64,000 nt of DNA from DAOUJW01 sp965218945 (GTDB lineage Bacteria > Chloroflexota > Dehalococcoidia > Lucifugimonadales > UBA2985), in NCBI GenBank assembly GCA_965218945.1, contig OZ244718.1, positions 2,356,001 to 2,420,000 on the forward strand, written 5' to 3'. The notes under the pieces are model-generated. The model did not search any database and was not told the origin of the DNA. It saw only the letters and a program-made list of their open reading frames with translations. Positions 51,599-61,500 of the stretch are shown here, one piece after another. The translations under genes were made by a program, and so were the position numbers. Position 1 is the first letter of the stretch; every line of letters begins with the position of its first letter.

Positions 51599-53209
51599 AT
51601 GGATAAGCGCATAATTCTATTGTCTGGTCCTGTCGCTTCTGGGAAGTCCATGTTGGCCAGCCGATTGTCTGACCGGTTCGATATGAAGCTGCTGAGAACC
51701 AGCGCTATACTGAGGGCAAAGATGACCGGGGCAGACGAGTTTGGTCGGACTGCTTTCCAAGACCTCGGAGATAAACTCGACCTACGTACCGAAGGGACAT
51801 GGGTACTGGACAGTTTGCGCCAAATGTTGCAAGGGGAGGCAACCAGTACCAATGTAGTTGTCGACTCGGTCAAGATCCAGGAACAGATCGATGCGATCAG
51901 AGATGCGTACGGGCCTTCGGTTACCCATATCCATATGACGGCACCATTGGACGTTTTGACTTCACGATACGAAAGCAGGGAAAGCTCCCTGTCCCAAGCG
52001 CAGAACCTGAGCTATCAAGATGTCCGGTTAAATCAAACTGAAAGCCTTGTGGACGGTCTCAGTGAGATCGCTGACGTCGTCATAGATTCAAACCGATGTA
52101 CGGAAGAAGACGTCCTAGTTCGAGTGGCTTCCCACCTTCGCCTCTATGGCGAAGAAAGCGCTGGCTGGGTTGATGTGATAGTGGGCGGCCAATATGGGAG
52201 CGAAGGGAAAGGACAAATAGCGGCCTATCTCGCTAGTGATTACGACCTGCTTGTCCGGGTAGGCGGTCCCAATGCTGGACACAAGGTATTCGAACGCCCG
52301 GTGCCGTATACTCATCATCAACTTCCATCGGGTACCAGAAGGACTGGCCGGCCTCGTCTGTTGTTAGGAGCCGGTGCCGTGTTGAATGTCGGCACCCTGT
52401 TGAAAGAGATATCGGAATGCGATGTCGACGCCACCCGTCTGAAAATCGATCGCGGAGCAATGGTCATTATAGAAGAGGATATCGAGACCGAAAGTGACCT
52501 CGTTAAGGGTATAGGGTCAACTGGACAGGGTGTTGGCGCTGCTACTTCTCGGAGAATTATGCAGCGGAATCGGAGAACCAAACTCGCAGAAGACGTTCCC
52601 GAACTCGAGCCCTTCATGTGTAACGCGCTCGAAGTCTTGCAAGATACCTTCGCAGCCAACGGTCGGGTTTGTCTAGAGGGCACACAGGGGACGGGTCTTA
52701 GCCTGTACCATGGCAGCTATCCCTACGTAACGTCGCGGGACACAACTGTCTCCGGTTGCCTTGCTGAAGCTGGTATCCCTCCCGGTAAAGTCAGACGAGT
52801 CATAATGGTGTGCCGCACCTACCCAATTAGAGTCGAGAGTCCGGACGGAGGTACATCGGGACCCATGTCGCAAGAGATCTCACTAGAAGCAATCTCAGAG
52901 CGGTCCGGGATCGCCCTGGAAGAATTAGAGCTTACTGAAAGGACTTCTACTACGGACCGAGAGCGGCGCATCGGCGAATTCGACTGGGGCCTCTTGCGCA
53001 AGGCTTCTTTGTTGAATCGGCCAACTGATATAGCCTTGACTTTTTCAGACTATTTGACCATCAATAATCGAGATGCCAAACGATTCGAACAACTCCACCC
53101 GGACACCATAAATTTCATCCAGGAAATTGAGCGAGTGTCAGGTGCAAGGGTTTCCCTCATAGCTACTGGTTTTAACCCCAGAAGCATAATAGATCGACGT
53201 TCGTGGTGA
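51599..53209 (+). CDS. P-loop kinase / adenylosuccinate-synthetase-like (PurZ-like) fusion
   Basis: The 536-aa protein has an N-terminal nucleotide-kinase-like domain (RIILLSGPVASGKSMLASRL, Walker A at 10-17; HIHMTAPLDVLTSRY). A PurA-type domain follows from about 191: VDVIVGGQYGSEGKGQIA, VGGPNAGHKV (H228), IGSTGQGVGAAT, CLEGTQGTGLSLYHGSYPYVTSRDTT and STTDRERRIGEFDW. The PurA catalytic Asp in GDEGKGK is Ser here (S201), as recalled for phage PurZ, which acts on dGMP in 2-aminoadenine (Z) synthesis. The housekeeping purA is therefore ruled out. A six-base gap separates it from the DUF7002-like gene. Substrate and reaction are inference. Confidence 0.8.
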   Translation: MDKRIILLSGPVASGKSMLASRLSDRFDMKLLRTSAILRAKMTGADEFGRTAFQDLGDKLDLRTEGTWVLDSLRQMLQGEATSTNVVVDSVKIQEQIDAIRDAYGPSVTHIHMTAPLDVLTSRYESRESSLSQAQNLSYQDVRLNQTESLVDGLSEIADVVIDSNRCTEEDVLVRVASHLRLYGEESAGWVDVIVGGQYGSEGKGQIAAYLASDYDLLVRVGGPNAGHKVFERPVPYTHHQLPSGTRRTGRPRLLLGAGAVLNVGTLLKEISECDVDATRLKIDRGAMVIIEEDIETESDLVKGIGSTGQGVGAATSRRIMQRNRRTKLAEDVPELEPFMCNALEVLQDTFAANGRVCLEGTQGTGLSLYHGSYPYVTSRDTTVSGCLAEAGIPPGKVRRVIMVCRTYPIRVESPDGGTSGPMSQEISLEAISERSGIALEELELTERTSTTDRERRIGEFDWGLLRKASLLNRPTDIALTFSDYLTINNRDAKRFEQLHPDTINFIQEIERVSGARVSLIATGFNPRSIIDRRSW

Positions 53210-53215
53210 ATTACA

Positions 53216-53878
53216 TTGGCGACTAAAGAGGAGCTTATTGCCAAATACCCCCGATTTTTTCACATGGCTGAATGCGGCAGTTGGCAAAGCATCCAGAAGT
53301 ATGGCCTGTTAAGTACGACTGCATTGCTGAATCTGTTTGAAGTCCCGGATCCTCAACGTTCGAAAATAGAGTCGGAGCAGCGCACGGACAGCGTTCCTAT
53401 CCAACATCCAGAGCATGGCATCGGCGTTATCCGTGACCAAAAACCTATGCCGTTAGGGCCACTAGAGAAGTGTCTTGTGGGTATGACGCCTAAAGAATGG
53501 TTCGAATTACTTAACAGCAAGACTTTCTTCTGGCCAACTCAGGAGAGATTGAAAAAATTGCTGAACGGTGTGCAATACAGAAAGAAGTCACACGATGTGT
53601 TGACGGTAGATACTCGAAAATTGATTGAGCGCCATCGGGATGAAATCACCCTTTCTCCAATCAATTCAGGGTTTGCCCGGTTTGGCAAGCCCAAGCGTGG
53701 GAAGTTCACTTTCAAGGAAATCAATGAGTACCCTGCTGTCCATCAGAAAGGTGATGTTGCAGAAGTAGCCGTCGCGTATCAGGTTCCCGATATCGAGGAC
53801 CTTACGCTGTCAGTAGATCGTTGGAGAGGTGGTGATTGGCTGGAAACAATCTGGAGACAAGAGGCCGATAGTACCTAA
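53216..53878 (+). CDS. DUF7002-like protein, operon partner of PurZ-like fusion
   Basis: The 220-aa protein (TTG start) reads YPRFFHMAECGSWQSIQKYGLLST, then VIRDQKPMPLGPLEKCLVGMTPKEWFELLNSKTFFW, RKKSHDVLTVDTRKLIERH and LSPINSGFARFG. This order, by recall, is that of DUF7002. The H-M/W-G-L-L-S, phenylalanine-rich strand and SPINSG segments loosely resemble ADP-ribosyltransferase-like proteins such as DarT, but no conserved catalytic residue can be assigned. It is translationally close to the fusion gene, so the two likely act together. Confidence 0.6.
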   Translation: MATKEELIAKYPRFFHMAECGSWQSIQKYGLLSTTALLNLFEVPDPQRSKIESEQRTDSVPIQHPEHGIGVIRDQKPMPLGPLEKCLVGMTPKEWFELLNSKTFFWPTQERLKKLLNGVQYRKKSHDVLTVDTRKLIERHRDEITLSPINSGFARFGKPKRGKFTFKEINEYPAVHQKGDVAEVAVAYQVPDIEDLTLSVDRWRGGDWLETIWRQEADST

Positions 53879-54332
53879 ATTCGGACTTCAGTTTTCCGTT
53901 ACAGATTTTGCCCTAGGTCAAGGAGCTTGCCGGGGAGAGGCCGTTTCGGGTTCGATGGGAGAATTTTGAGGAGGTGGGCGGGTCAAATGGACTTCTCCTC
54001 CCTTACTTGTGATTCTGTGCAGATCTGGGAGTTTCGGTGGACCTTCAAGCCGACCAGTCAAACACGCGACCTACTAATGTAAAAGGCGGCGCTAAAGTGT
54101 CCCACGCGGGCAGGTAATCGCTGGCATTCGGCTGTTGGAAATTATGCGATCTAGAACTGTTCGGGGTAGTCTGATCGCAACATATCACACCCAATAGTAG
54201 ACAAGAGCGATGGTCTTGAATGTTTAGGTTCAGTCTAGCTCTCTGGTGAGCACATGTTTCTTTTCATCATCACCAACAGGCCGGTTGCCGAGACGAACTC
54301 GACCTGATCAACAAATCTCCGCGAGGTGGATA
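53879..54332. other. Gene-free stretch
   Basis: No gene is seen. The motif AAAGTGTCCCACGCGGGCAG around 54090-54110 looks like a decayed IS end. The GCGAGGTGG just before 54333 is the ribosome site of the next gene. Confidence 0.4.
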
Positions 54333-55145
54333 GTGGGCACTTACAAGGGAAATGTCGGCAACTTGATGCAACATTGGACACTCTGCGAAGTGCTACAGAT
54401 TGCCAACACATACGCCGTCGGGTTGAGCTTTATTGACTCTTACGCCATGGCGCCTTGGGCCACCGAATGCACAAGGCCAGATAAAATATTCGAATCCGTA
54501 AAGAATTGCTTGCCCGGGAAAGGATCAGTCTATGAGCAAGCGTGGCATAGTTTGTTCCAACGGCGGCAGCAAAAGGGTTATCCCAACAGTTCGGCATTCG
54601 TTCGAGAGGTCTGGAAGCACAATTTCTCCCTCATCCTTTGCGAGAGGGACATTCGAACCGCCGACGAAATTGAGGAGTGGCTGCCCGAAGCTCGAGAGTC
54701 GCCAAAGTGCAGGGAGGCTAATCTATACCGAGGCGATTGGAGGGAAAGGTTTGTGGACGGATTGCCGAACCCTTCTGAGATAGGCCGGCCGACAGATTCC
54801 CTGACGATGGTCTCGTTCGACCCGACCATGTACAGCAGACATCCCGTTGTTCGCCGACGCGCAGGGAATCTGTACCGCATAGACTTGGGCTTGGCGCAGT
54901 ATGCACTAGGCGGCATTGGGGGCCCAATAGTCATACAGCTGTCCACATACACCGCTAACGGCAACAACCCTCAGAACAAAGTCATTCAGTCAGTCAACTC
55001 GGTCCTGACGCGCGGTCGGTTCCAGCAGGCAGCTGTGGTAAGAGCGGGCGGGACCATGATGTCGCTGGTCTACACGCGCGACATTGATTGGGCGGATGAA
55101 CTCGCAGGACTGCCTGCCCGGTTCGAAGCATGGCGGCGGCCATAG
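54333..55145 (+). CDS. Uncharacterised 270-aa protein (GTYKGNVGNLMQHW family)
   Basis: The GTG start follows GAGGTGG and gives VGTYKGNVGNLMQHWTLCEVL. Further features are DSYAMAPWATEC, EEWLPEARESPKCREANLYRGDWRERF, MVSFDPTMYSRHP, GPIVIQLSTYTANGNN and a final LVYTRD. The longer frame to 54246 lacks a ribosome site. The N-terminus and the later SFDPTMYSRH segment are placed like VGDLGDFGKY and FVDPDNGFEV in the 308-aa protein, so the two may be distant relatives flanking the PurZ-like operon. Function unknown. Confidence 0.55.
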   Translation: MGTYKGNVGNLMQHWTLCEVLQIANTYAVGLSFIDSYAMAPWATECTRPDKIFESVKNCLPGKGSVYEQAWHSLFQRRQQKGYPNSSAFVREVWKHNFSLILCERDIRTADEIEEWLPEARESPKCREANLYRGDWRERFVDGLPNPSEIGRPTDSLTMVSFDPTMYSRHPVVRRRAGNLYRIDLGLAQYALGGIGGPIVIQLSTYTANGNNPQNKVIQSVNSVLTRGRFQQAAVVRAGGTMMSLVYTRDIDWADELAGLPARFEAWRRP

Positions 55146-55179
55146 CCCAAGTACGTAGCCTGCGAGTCTAGGGCTATAA

Positions 55180-55202
55180 GTTCCAGACTTTCAGTCTGGA
55201 AC
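55180..55202. terminator. Perfect 10-bp hairpin after the 270-aa gene
   Basis: GTTCCAGACT-TTC-AGTCTGGAAC is a perfect inverted repeat 35 bp after the stop. The run after it is not T-rich on the + strand, so it may serve either strand. Confidence 0.5.
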
Positions 55203-55758
55203 CCACGCTGCCCTTTACTCTTTCTCCATTGGCACTCCGCCGGCTATCGCAATTGAACAGATAAGCGGAACGAACGGCTGATCGTGAATGACCGACTGGC
55301 GGTCCCAAACCTCGTAGAAATTGGCCCGATACCTGACAAGGGACAGGGAAATCACCCTGCCTGCCTGTCATGTCGGAGCGGTCGTATTGTTGGACTGAGC
55401 AATATGGTTTGACCGGCTTTACTATTCGTTGTCCGGAGGTCGGTCATTCCTTTCAGGGCAATCGCGCTTTAACGCCTGGGACAGAAATAGTATCACGTAA
55501 TCCGATAATTAGGGCCAGCGGTGGTGCGGTTTGCCCTAAATAGTTGTTTTCTTATCCTTCGCTTCAGAATCTAGCGAAGCGATTAGCGCTTGTTCGATGA
55601 CGGTACAAGAGTTTTCCGACGATAGAAATGGCCCAACCTTTAGGCATTGCATCTTTACGAATTAAAATGCGATTGCCCCGTCATTCCTTTATCTTTGTGT
55701 CCGGAATTGCTAAACTGAATCGGATTTTCAGCCTTAGATGTGATTCAGGGGGAAATTC
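55203..55758. other. Gene-free stretch
   Basis: It is less GC-rich than its surroundings towards its right end. No conserved frame is seen. A promoter for the membrane dCTP-deaminase-like gene must lie here; no clear hexamers can be claimed. Confidence 0.45.
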
Positions 55759-56865
55759 ATGCGTCCAGCCGACCCGCCAAGTGTCGATCCGTTAGACGAT
55801 CGAAATCTTCATCCTGAGGCTTACCATGGGGCGATCCTTCTATCCGACCAGATTCAATTCTATATTGAGAATCTGAACCCACCGCTTGTGCATAATTCGG
55901 ACAAGAAGAAGTTAGGTCCGGATGAACTCAAGGACTGTCTTGACGCCGCGTCGTACAAGCTCAGGCTCGGGAACGAGGCTCACTTAGGAGGCAAGTGGAG
56001 GAGAGTCAGCGAAAGGGAGCCTTTGGTCATTCCCGCTTATCAGGTAGCAGTTGTGAAGACCTATGAGGTCGTAAATCTCCCCCGGTTTCTGATAGCCAGG
56101 TGGAACTTGAGGGTCAAGTGGGTATATGAAGGGCTACTGTGGGTCGGAGGGCCGCAGGTGGATCCGGGATGGCAGGGTGAACTTTATTGTCCAATATATA
56201 ACTTGGCGGAAAGGGAAGTGGTCATTCCGTACAAGGAACGCTTTTTTACGATGGACTTTTCCCGGACAACCCCCTTTAGCGAGGGGCCGTCGACCACCGG
56301 CAATAAGCCAGTACTTCATAAGCCAGGTGCCCGGGAAAAGACTCTTCAGGGACATGATGTCAACAGGATAAAGAGTGCGCCTTTTGAGGCTCTCCAACAG
56401 CTGTCGAGTTTGGATACGCGGGTAAACTCGTTCAACATTTTTACTTTTTTAGTTCTGGCGGTGATGATCGCCGCCATTGGGGTTGTAGCTTCTTTGGGGG
56501 GGGCTAGAACGTCAGGATTTTCTGGTACAGCAGGGGGTGGCAGCGGTCTTCTTGCATTGACAATTCTCGCGTTGGTCTTCGGGTTTTCCGGTTTGGTGGT
56601 AGGCGTGATTGCGATGGCATTGAAGCGTGAACCAATGCCCCGATGGCGTCCTTGGCCTGCCTTTGTTGCCTTCCTCGCATCAATTGTAATGAGTGGCGGT
56701 TCAGTGCTTGTCGCCCTCACATCGGCCTCGGGTACGCCAGCATGGCTAAGCCGGTCAGATATATTGCCTTGGCTGGTAGGCATTCCGCTGATAGCGGTTG
56801 GGCTGTGTACCTTAGGATTCTTGTGGTACAGGTCGACAAAGCAATCAGGTCAGGGACGCCGTTGA
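55759..56865 (+). CDS. dCTP deaminase/dUTPase-fold protein with C-terminal membrane domain
   Basis: The 368-aa protein starts with a trimeric dUTPase/DCD-like domain: ILLSDQIQFYIENL, LDAASYKLRLGNEA, VIPAYQVAVVKTYEVVNLPRFLIARWN, GGPQVDPGWQGELYCPIYNLAEREVVI and KERFFTMDFSRTTPF, in the family order (about 25-190). A linker leads to four hydrophobic segments (about 228-250, 265-290, 303-325, 335-355). The catalytic-looking VDPGWQGEL is retained, but whether it deaminates dCTP is unclear. Depleting dNTPs is a known phage-defence strategy. The membrane anchor is unusual for this fold, and the protein stands alone. Confidence 0.72.
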   Translation: MRPADPPSVDPLDDRNLHPEAYHGAILLSDQIQFYIENLNPPLVHNSDKKKLGPDELKDCLDAASYKLRLGNEAHLGGKWRRVSEREPLVIPAYQVAVVKTYEVVNLPRFLIARWNLRVKWVYEGLLWVGGPQVDPGWQGELYCPIYNLAEREVVIPYKERFFTMDFSRTTPFSEGPSTTGNKPVLHKPGAREKTLQGHDVNRIKSAPFEALQQLSSLDTRVNSFNIFTFLVLAVMIAAIGVVASLGGARTSGFSGTAGGGSGLLALTILALVFGFSGLVVGVIAMALKREPMPRWRPWPAFVAFLASIVMSGGSVLVALTSASGTPAWLSRSDILPWLVGIPLIAVGLCTLGFLWYRSTKQSGQGRR

Positions 56866-56923
56866 AACCCGTAGACGTTTGTACTATGTCGGGCCGCCAA
56901 TCGTGATGGGCACAATAAGGATT

Positions 56924-56988
56924 TGGAGTTACCCCAGTTCAGTGGACAGTCGGTGGTTCGACTTGCTGAATGCTAGAAGTATGCCTCT
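56924..56988 (-). mobile_element. Solitary right-end remnant of the IS3 element at 23175
   Basis: Reading inward on the + strand it begins TGGAGTTACCCCAGTTCAGT, then GGACAGTC, and continues with CGACTTGCTGAATGCTAGAAG. This is the complement of the last about 65 bp of the element at 23175-24430, including the last OrfB codons. It directly abuts the next IS. Confidence 0.7.
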
Positions 56989-57093
56989 GTAGGCCGTCAG
57001 CGATAATGGGACACGAAATGGGGTAGAAAAACACGAGAGGTTTGAGGTGTGGAGAGCTCCCTGGATGAGGTAGATTACTCATAGAGAGGAGCA

Positions 57094-57504
57094 ATGATGT
57101 CTCAGACAGAAACAGCTAAGGCAGTGGCAGCTGAGGAGCGCACAGAGGAGGCCAGGTCCTTCGTGCGAAGAGTCAGGACAGCAACCCGGCGCAAGTACAC
57201 TCCGGAGGAAAAGATCCGTATCGTGCTGGAGGGGTTCCGCCGGGAGGTGACTGTGAGTGACCTGTGCAGGCGGGAGGGGATCAAGCCCCACTCCTACTAT
57301 GCATGGACCAAGGAGTTCATGGAGGCGGGGAAGGAGCGGTTGACCCGGGACGCGGTGCGGGACGCCACGCAGCAGGAGGTACACCAACTCAAGAGAGAGA
57401 ACGTAGAGCTGAAGCAGTTGGTGGCGGAGTTGTCCCTGGAGGGGTATCGTCTCAAAAAAACGGCCATCCCGATGCCTCACGACGCCACAGGTGCCAACGG
57501 ATGA
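57094..57504 (+). CDS. IS3-type OrfA
   Basis: The 136-aa protein has an HTH region (RRKYTPEEKIRIVLEGFRREVTVSDLCRREGIKPHSYYAWTKEF) and a coiled coil (VHQLKRENVELKQLVAELSLEGYRLKKT). ATG follows AGAGAGGAGCA. Its stop overlaps the OrfB start (ATGA). Confidence 0.85.
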   Translation: MMSQTETAKAVAAEERTEEARSFVRRVRTATRRKYTPEEKIRIVLEGFRREVTVSDLCRREGIKPHSYYAWTKEFMEAGKERLTRDAVRDATQQEVHQLKRENVELKQLVAELSLEGYRLKKTAIPMPHDATGANG

Positions 57505-58478
57505 GCGCTGTAGAGAAGGCGGAGGCGCTGGCCAAGGTGGCTTCCTCCGGTCTACCAAAACGCAAGGTCCTCGGTGAGCTGGGAGTCCCCAGGAGCACAT
57601 ACTACCGGTGGTTGAGACGGAAGGACCAACAAGGCCTTGAGGATGATCCAGGAGGCGGCAAGCCCCCATGGAACAGACTGACCTCCCAGGAAGTCGACTA
57701 CATTCTGTCGGCAGCCAAGGAAACGCCGGAGCTGAGTTGCCGGCAACTCGCGGCATGGGTCACCGACAACATGGGATTCTCGGTATCAGAGTCTACGGTC
57801 TACCGCATCCTTCGGAGGGAGGGCCTGGTGAAGAGGGTTGAGATGAAACTTGCTGTGGGCAAGGAGTACCACCGCAAGACCACAGGTCCCCACCAGATGT
57901 GGGCCACCGACGCCTCCTACTTCAGAGTCGTCGGCTGGGGCTACTACTACCTGGTCACCGTCATGGACGACTACTCCCGTTTCATACTGGCCTACAGGCT
58001 TCAGCGGGACATGACCTCCGACTCCTTCATAGAGGTGGTCCAGAATGCGGTGGACAGAACGGGCATGGACCAAGTCCCAATAGCAGACCGGACCAAGCTG
58101 CTGAGCGACAACGGCCCGGGCTATGTGTCCAGGGCCTTCAGGGACTACCTGGGGATGGTGGGCATCAGGCACATCCTGGCAGCCCCTTTCCACCCTCAGA
58201 CCAACGGCAAGCTGGAGCGCTACCACCAAACCCTGAAGCGCGACGTAAACCAGGTGCCCTATGAGTTGCCCTCCGACCTGGAGGCGGCCATCGTGGCCTT
58301 CGTCAGCTACTACAACTACCGGCGCTACCACAAGGCACTGGGGAACGTGACGCCCTCGGACGTGCTGAGGGGCAGGCGAGAAGAGATATTACAACGCAGA
58401 AGGGAGGTACAGGCTCAGACAATTGAACGGCGAAGACAGCACAACAGGGAAATCAGGGAGCTTACAAGACCTCCATAA
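57501..58478 (+). CDS. IS3-type OrfB transposase
   Basis: The 325-aa protein has HTH segments (VLGELGVPRSTYYRWLRR, FSVSESTVYRILRREGLV). The integrase core has DDE in WATDASYFRV, LLSDNGPGYVS and PQTNGKLERYHQTLKRDV. The C-terminus is YNYRRYHKALGNVTPSDV. A longer frame to 57264 overlaps OrfA and is not needed. Confidence 0.9.
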   Translation: MSAVEKAEALAKVASSGLPKRKVLGELGVPRSTYYRWLRRKDQQGLEDDPGGGKPPWNRLTSQEVDYILSAAKETPELSCRQLAAWVTDNMGFSVSESTVYRILRREGLVKRVEMKLAVGKEYHRKTTGPHQMWATDASYFRVVGWGYYYLVTVMDDYSRFILAYRLQRDMTSDSFIEVVQNAVDRTGMDQVPIADRTKLLSDNGPGYVSRAFRDYLGMVGIRHILAAPFHPQTNGKLERYHQTLKRDVNQVPYELPSDLEAAIVAFVSYYNYRRYHKALGNVTPSDVLRGRREEILQRRREVQAQTIERRRQHNREIRELTRPP

Positions 58479-58559
58479 AACCCCTGATCTCTCGGGTCTC
58501 AAAGTGTGCCACTTTTGCTGGTTGCCAACACTGTGGGTCGCCAGCGAAAATGGCACTAC

Positions 58560-61500
58560 TCAGGACAACTTCAGTTCTTCAGACACTTGTGTCAGAAGGG
58601 AATTTAATGCCTCTATCGCTTCAGGACTTGGAGGGGTGTCTCCACCGAGTTCGATCCGGATGTTGAACGTAAGGCTGGTCCCAACTGCGGCAAGACTCAG
58701 GGCTGGAATCTGCTCGGCTAGATCTTGAATGCCACCTGCTTCAAGGCTCGCTTCGGCTGTTAATGTCCCCAGTCGCTTCTGACCGTCATAGATTCCTCGG
58801 TCGTCAGACAACCGTTGATTGGGTACCTGGATTGCAACGAATTGTGCACCCGAAAACTCGCAAGGCCAGGGCCCGCTGTCAGGACTTAGTTCAATCCATC
58901 TTGCTCTTATACCAGCTTCAATTCCGGACTGGACTATCGACCACGGCAAGATCACACCTCTCCGGTTCGATAAGGCAGTCATGATTGCAAGAGCGTTGGT
59001 TCTGCCCTCTGTCCAAGCATCTGGGATAGACTCTTCCATCAATTCCTGACGACCTATTGGCGCGGGCGGTGCGTGAAGGGTGGCCGTTGGGCTGAGGACT
59101 CCCAGAGGAATAGGCTCACTTAGAATTGAGGCCGGACCGTTAACCATCCAGACAATCCCCTGTTCAACAGCCTCCGAAATGGCCCTCTCCACGATTCCAG
59201 AGTCACACTTGGGGATGAATACCGTGTCTTCATAACCTTCACGCGTGACTGTCACCGAATGGCCTCCTGCGAAATAAGCCATCACTGCCTCGACAGTGAC
59301 CGAATCGTTATCCCAAAGACCCGGCAACTTCCCGTGAGCAAAGAGTGCAGGAGCAACTTCGCTGAGAGTGGCAGCCCCTGGCAGGAACACCTCTAGAGCT
59401 GGGTCCCTCAGAGCCTGTTCGTCTATCTCGGTCCGCCAAAACGTCTTGGTAGTCTGATCCGGGCGCATCAGTTGTGCAACCCAGATTCCATCTTTGACAC
59501 CTCGTACTACAGTATCCAGTATCTCCTTCTGATGCAGCATTTTGGGCAGTTTGGGAAATTGAGCGAAAGAGCCTACGAGGTCCTTCACGCGGCGTGACAC
59601 TTCGCCTTCTCGCCAAAGGTCGTATGGACCTCCAGGCAACATTGCCTCCGAGTTTATCGCTGTCTCCTGAATGCGGGCTCGTCTGTCGGCCTTGATAGTG
59701 ACGAACATGGGATCGTTGTTTACAGCGACGCTAAAGGCATGAATGTCAGTGTTCTCGTTGACTGTTACTATCACCGAGTAGGCCTGTCTTATGGCATCAG
59801 GGATACGCTCACCGGCTGCCCTTGTTTCGTTGGCGAGCATCTGCTCTCGGAACGGGTCCATGGGCTGACCCCTGAGCAGTTCTCTAACCTCCAGCCATCC
59901 AATATGCTCCCTAACTCTGTTTCTGGCAACCTCGAGTCCATTCCTAGATGGAACCGCAAGAATGATTGCATTCCGATTGACCCTCGGACGATCCGAGGCC
60001 GTTGTCTCGTTGATGAAACGCTTTGCCTCTGCGCTCGGTTTGCCGGACTCCGACACCGCCTCCGGCCCCAGCACTGCGTAGTGGAACTCGCCGTCGTCCT
60101 CCATGTCCCGGGGCCGGGCCGGGAGTGTATGCACCCTTGCCCCCGCCGCCGAGGCGCCAGCAGTCAAGGATCTTTGCTTGTTGATATGGTCGATTAGCTG
60201 CGCTTCTACCAGGGCTGTCTGAACGCGGTTCGCGCAGGCATCGTCGTGCATTTGGCGCAGGTTTGGGCGATTACCCAAGCGCCAAGCCCTTGGCAGCTGC
60301 CTTGTGCCGTCTGAAGATGTCTCCGCCGTGCCCACTTCTACCTCGTCCAAGAACCAAGACAACTCCGTCCACCTGTGCAAAGCCTTCTCAAGCTCTATCT
60401 TGTCAGGGCTAGCAGCTCCTACCAGCGCAGCCAACTCGCGGGTCAATGCCTTTTGACCTATTGGCTGAGAACTCAGAAATACTGAGATGATAGCCTGCTC
60501 CATCTCACGCTGTTTCAGACCCGTCGCTTCAGACTGGATAGAGCGAGCCTTGACGAGTTCGCCCTCCAGAATGGGCCCCCACTCTTGGTGACTTCCCGTA
60601 CCGGCGTCCACGCTGGCGAAGGACGCCAGTTCACCCGCGGCCTCCGCGAGGCCCTCGTTGCCGGGATCGTTAAGGAATACGTTCGGTCCTATCAACGGGC
60701 TAGTGTCCCACTTCTCAGCGTCTCTTAGGGCGATCGCAAATGTCCTCAATATGCCACGTGTCCGCTGAAACCCCTCAAGCTGGGTCCAGCGGGTGTAGAA
60801 GACCTCCGTGAGGTCGGGATGAAAGGGATAGCTGCTCAGATACCTGTCTTCAGCGGTGGGGCGCTCCTTCTGGGTCTGCTCGTCCAGAGCCGCAATATTG
60901 CCGACGATTGAAGTCACGTGAGGTCGGAATGCCCCTGGGTTGGCGATGGACTCCGATTTGAAGAAACGTCGCCTCAGCACCTCTGCCACGTCCTCCCTAC
61001 TCACTGGACTGACTTCCTCCTCCATCTGGCGTCCGAATACCTCTGAAACCTCCGCCAATATCCCCCTTCCGAAATCGTCGTGCTTCTTCGGATCCGAGGC
61101 CAATAGGGAGGCCACCATCGCGCAGCGGTCAACCTTCACCACCGCCTGAGTAAGGTACTGGAAAAAGCTGACCATACGACCGCGAGATGCCGGGTCGCTC
61201 TCGACCTGGCCTCGAAGGTACATTAGCACCTCGTCAAGGAGAACGAGAGTAGAAAGGCCGTCAGCCTGGGGTTTCGCCAGGAGCTCCGCAACCAGGGGTT
61301 CGGCGGGAGGCGTCTCGCGTTCCTCGTCTCTGCCGTCGGCATGGAGTAACCTTAGACCATCCGCCCCAGCCAACTGGAATGCCAGGACGCTCCAGGGGTA
61401 CCTAAGCATTCTCACTGAACCGTCCGGTGCGATGGTCTCGATGCCCTTCTCTGTGTCGATCTTGTCAAAGCAGAGCGCAGCAACCCGCGCTTTGGGAGGT

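Larger units (their letters stand above)
56990..58560 (+). mobile_element. IS3-type insertion sequence
   Basis: The left end (CAGCGATAATGGGACAC near 57000) and right end (GTGTGCCACTTTTGCTGG, inverted) are related. Between them are two ORFs in OrfA/OrfB order with ATGA coupling. Exact boundaries are uncertain because the right side has a second inverted motif (CCAGCGAAAATGGCAC) ending near 58556. Confidence 0.75.
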
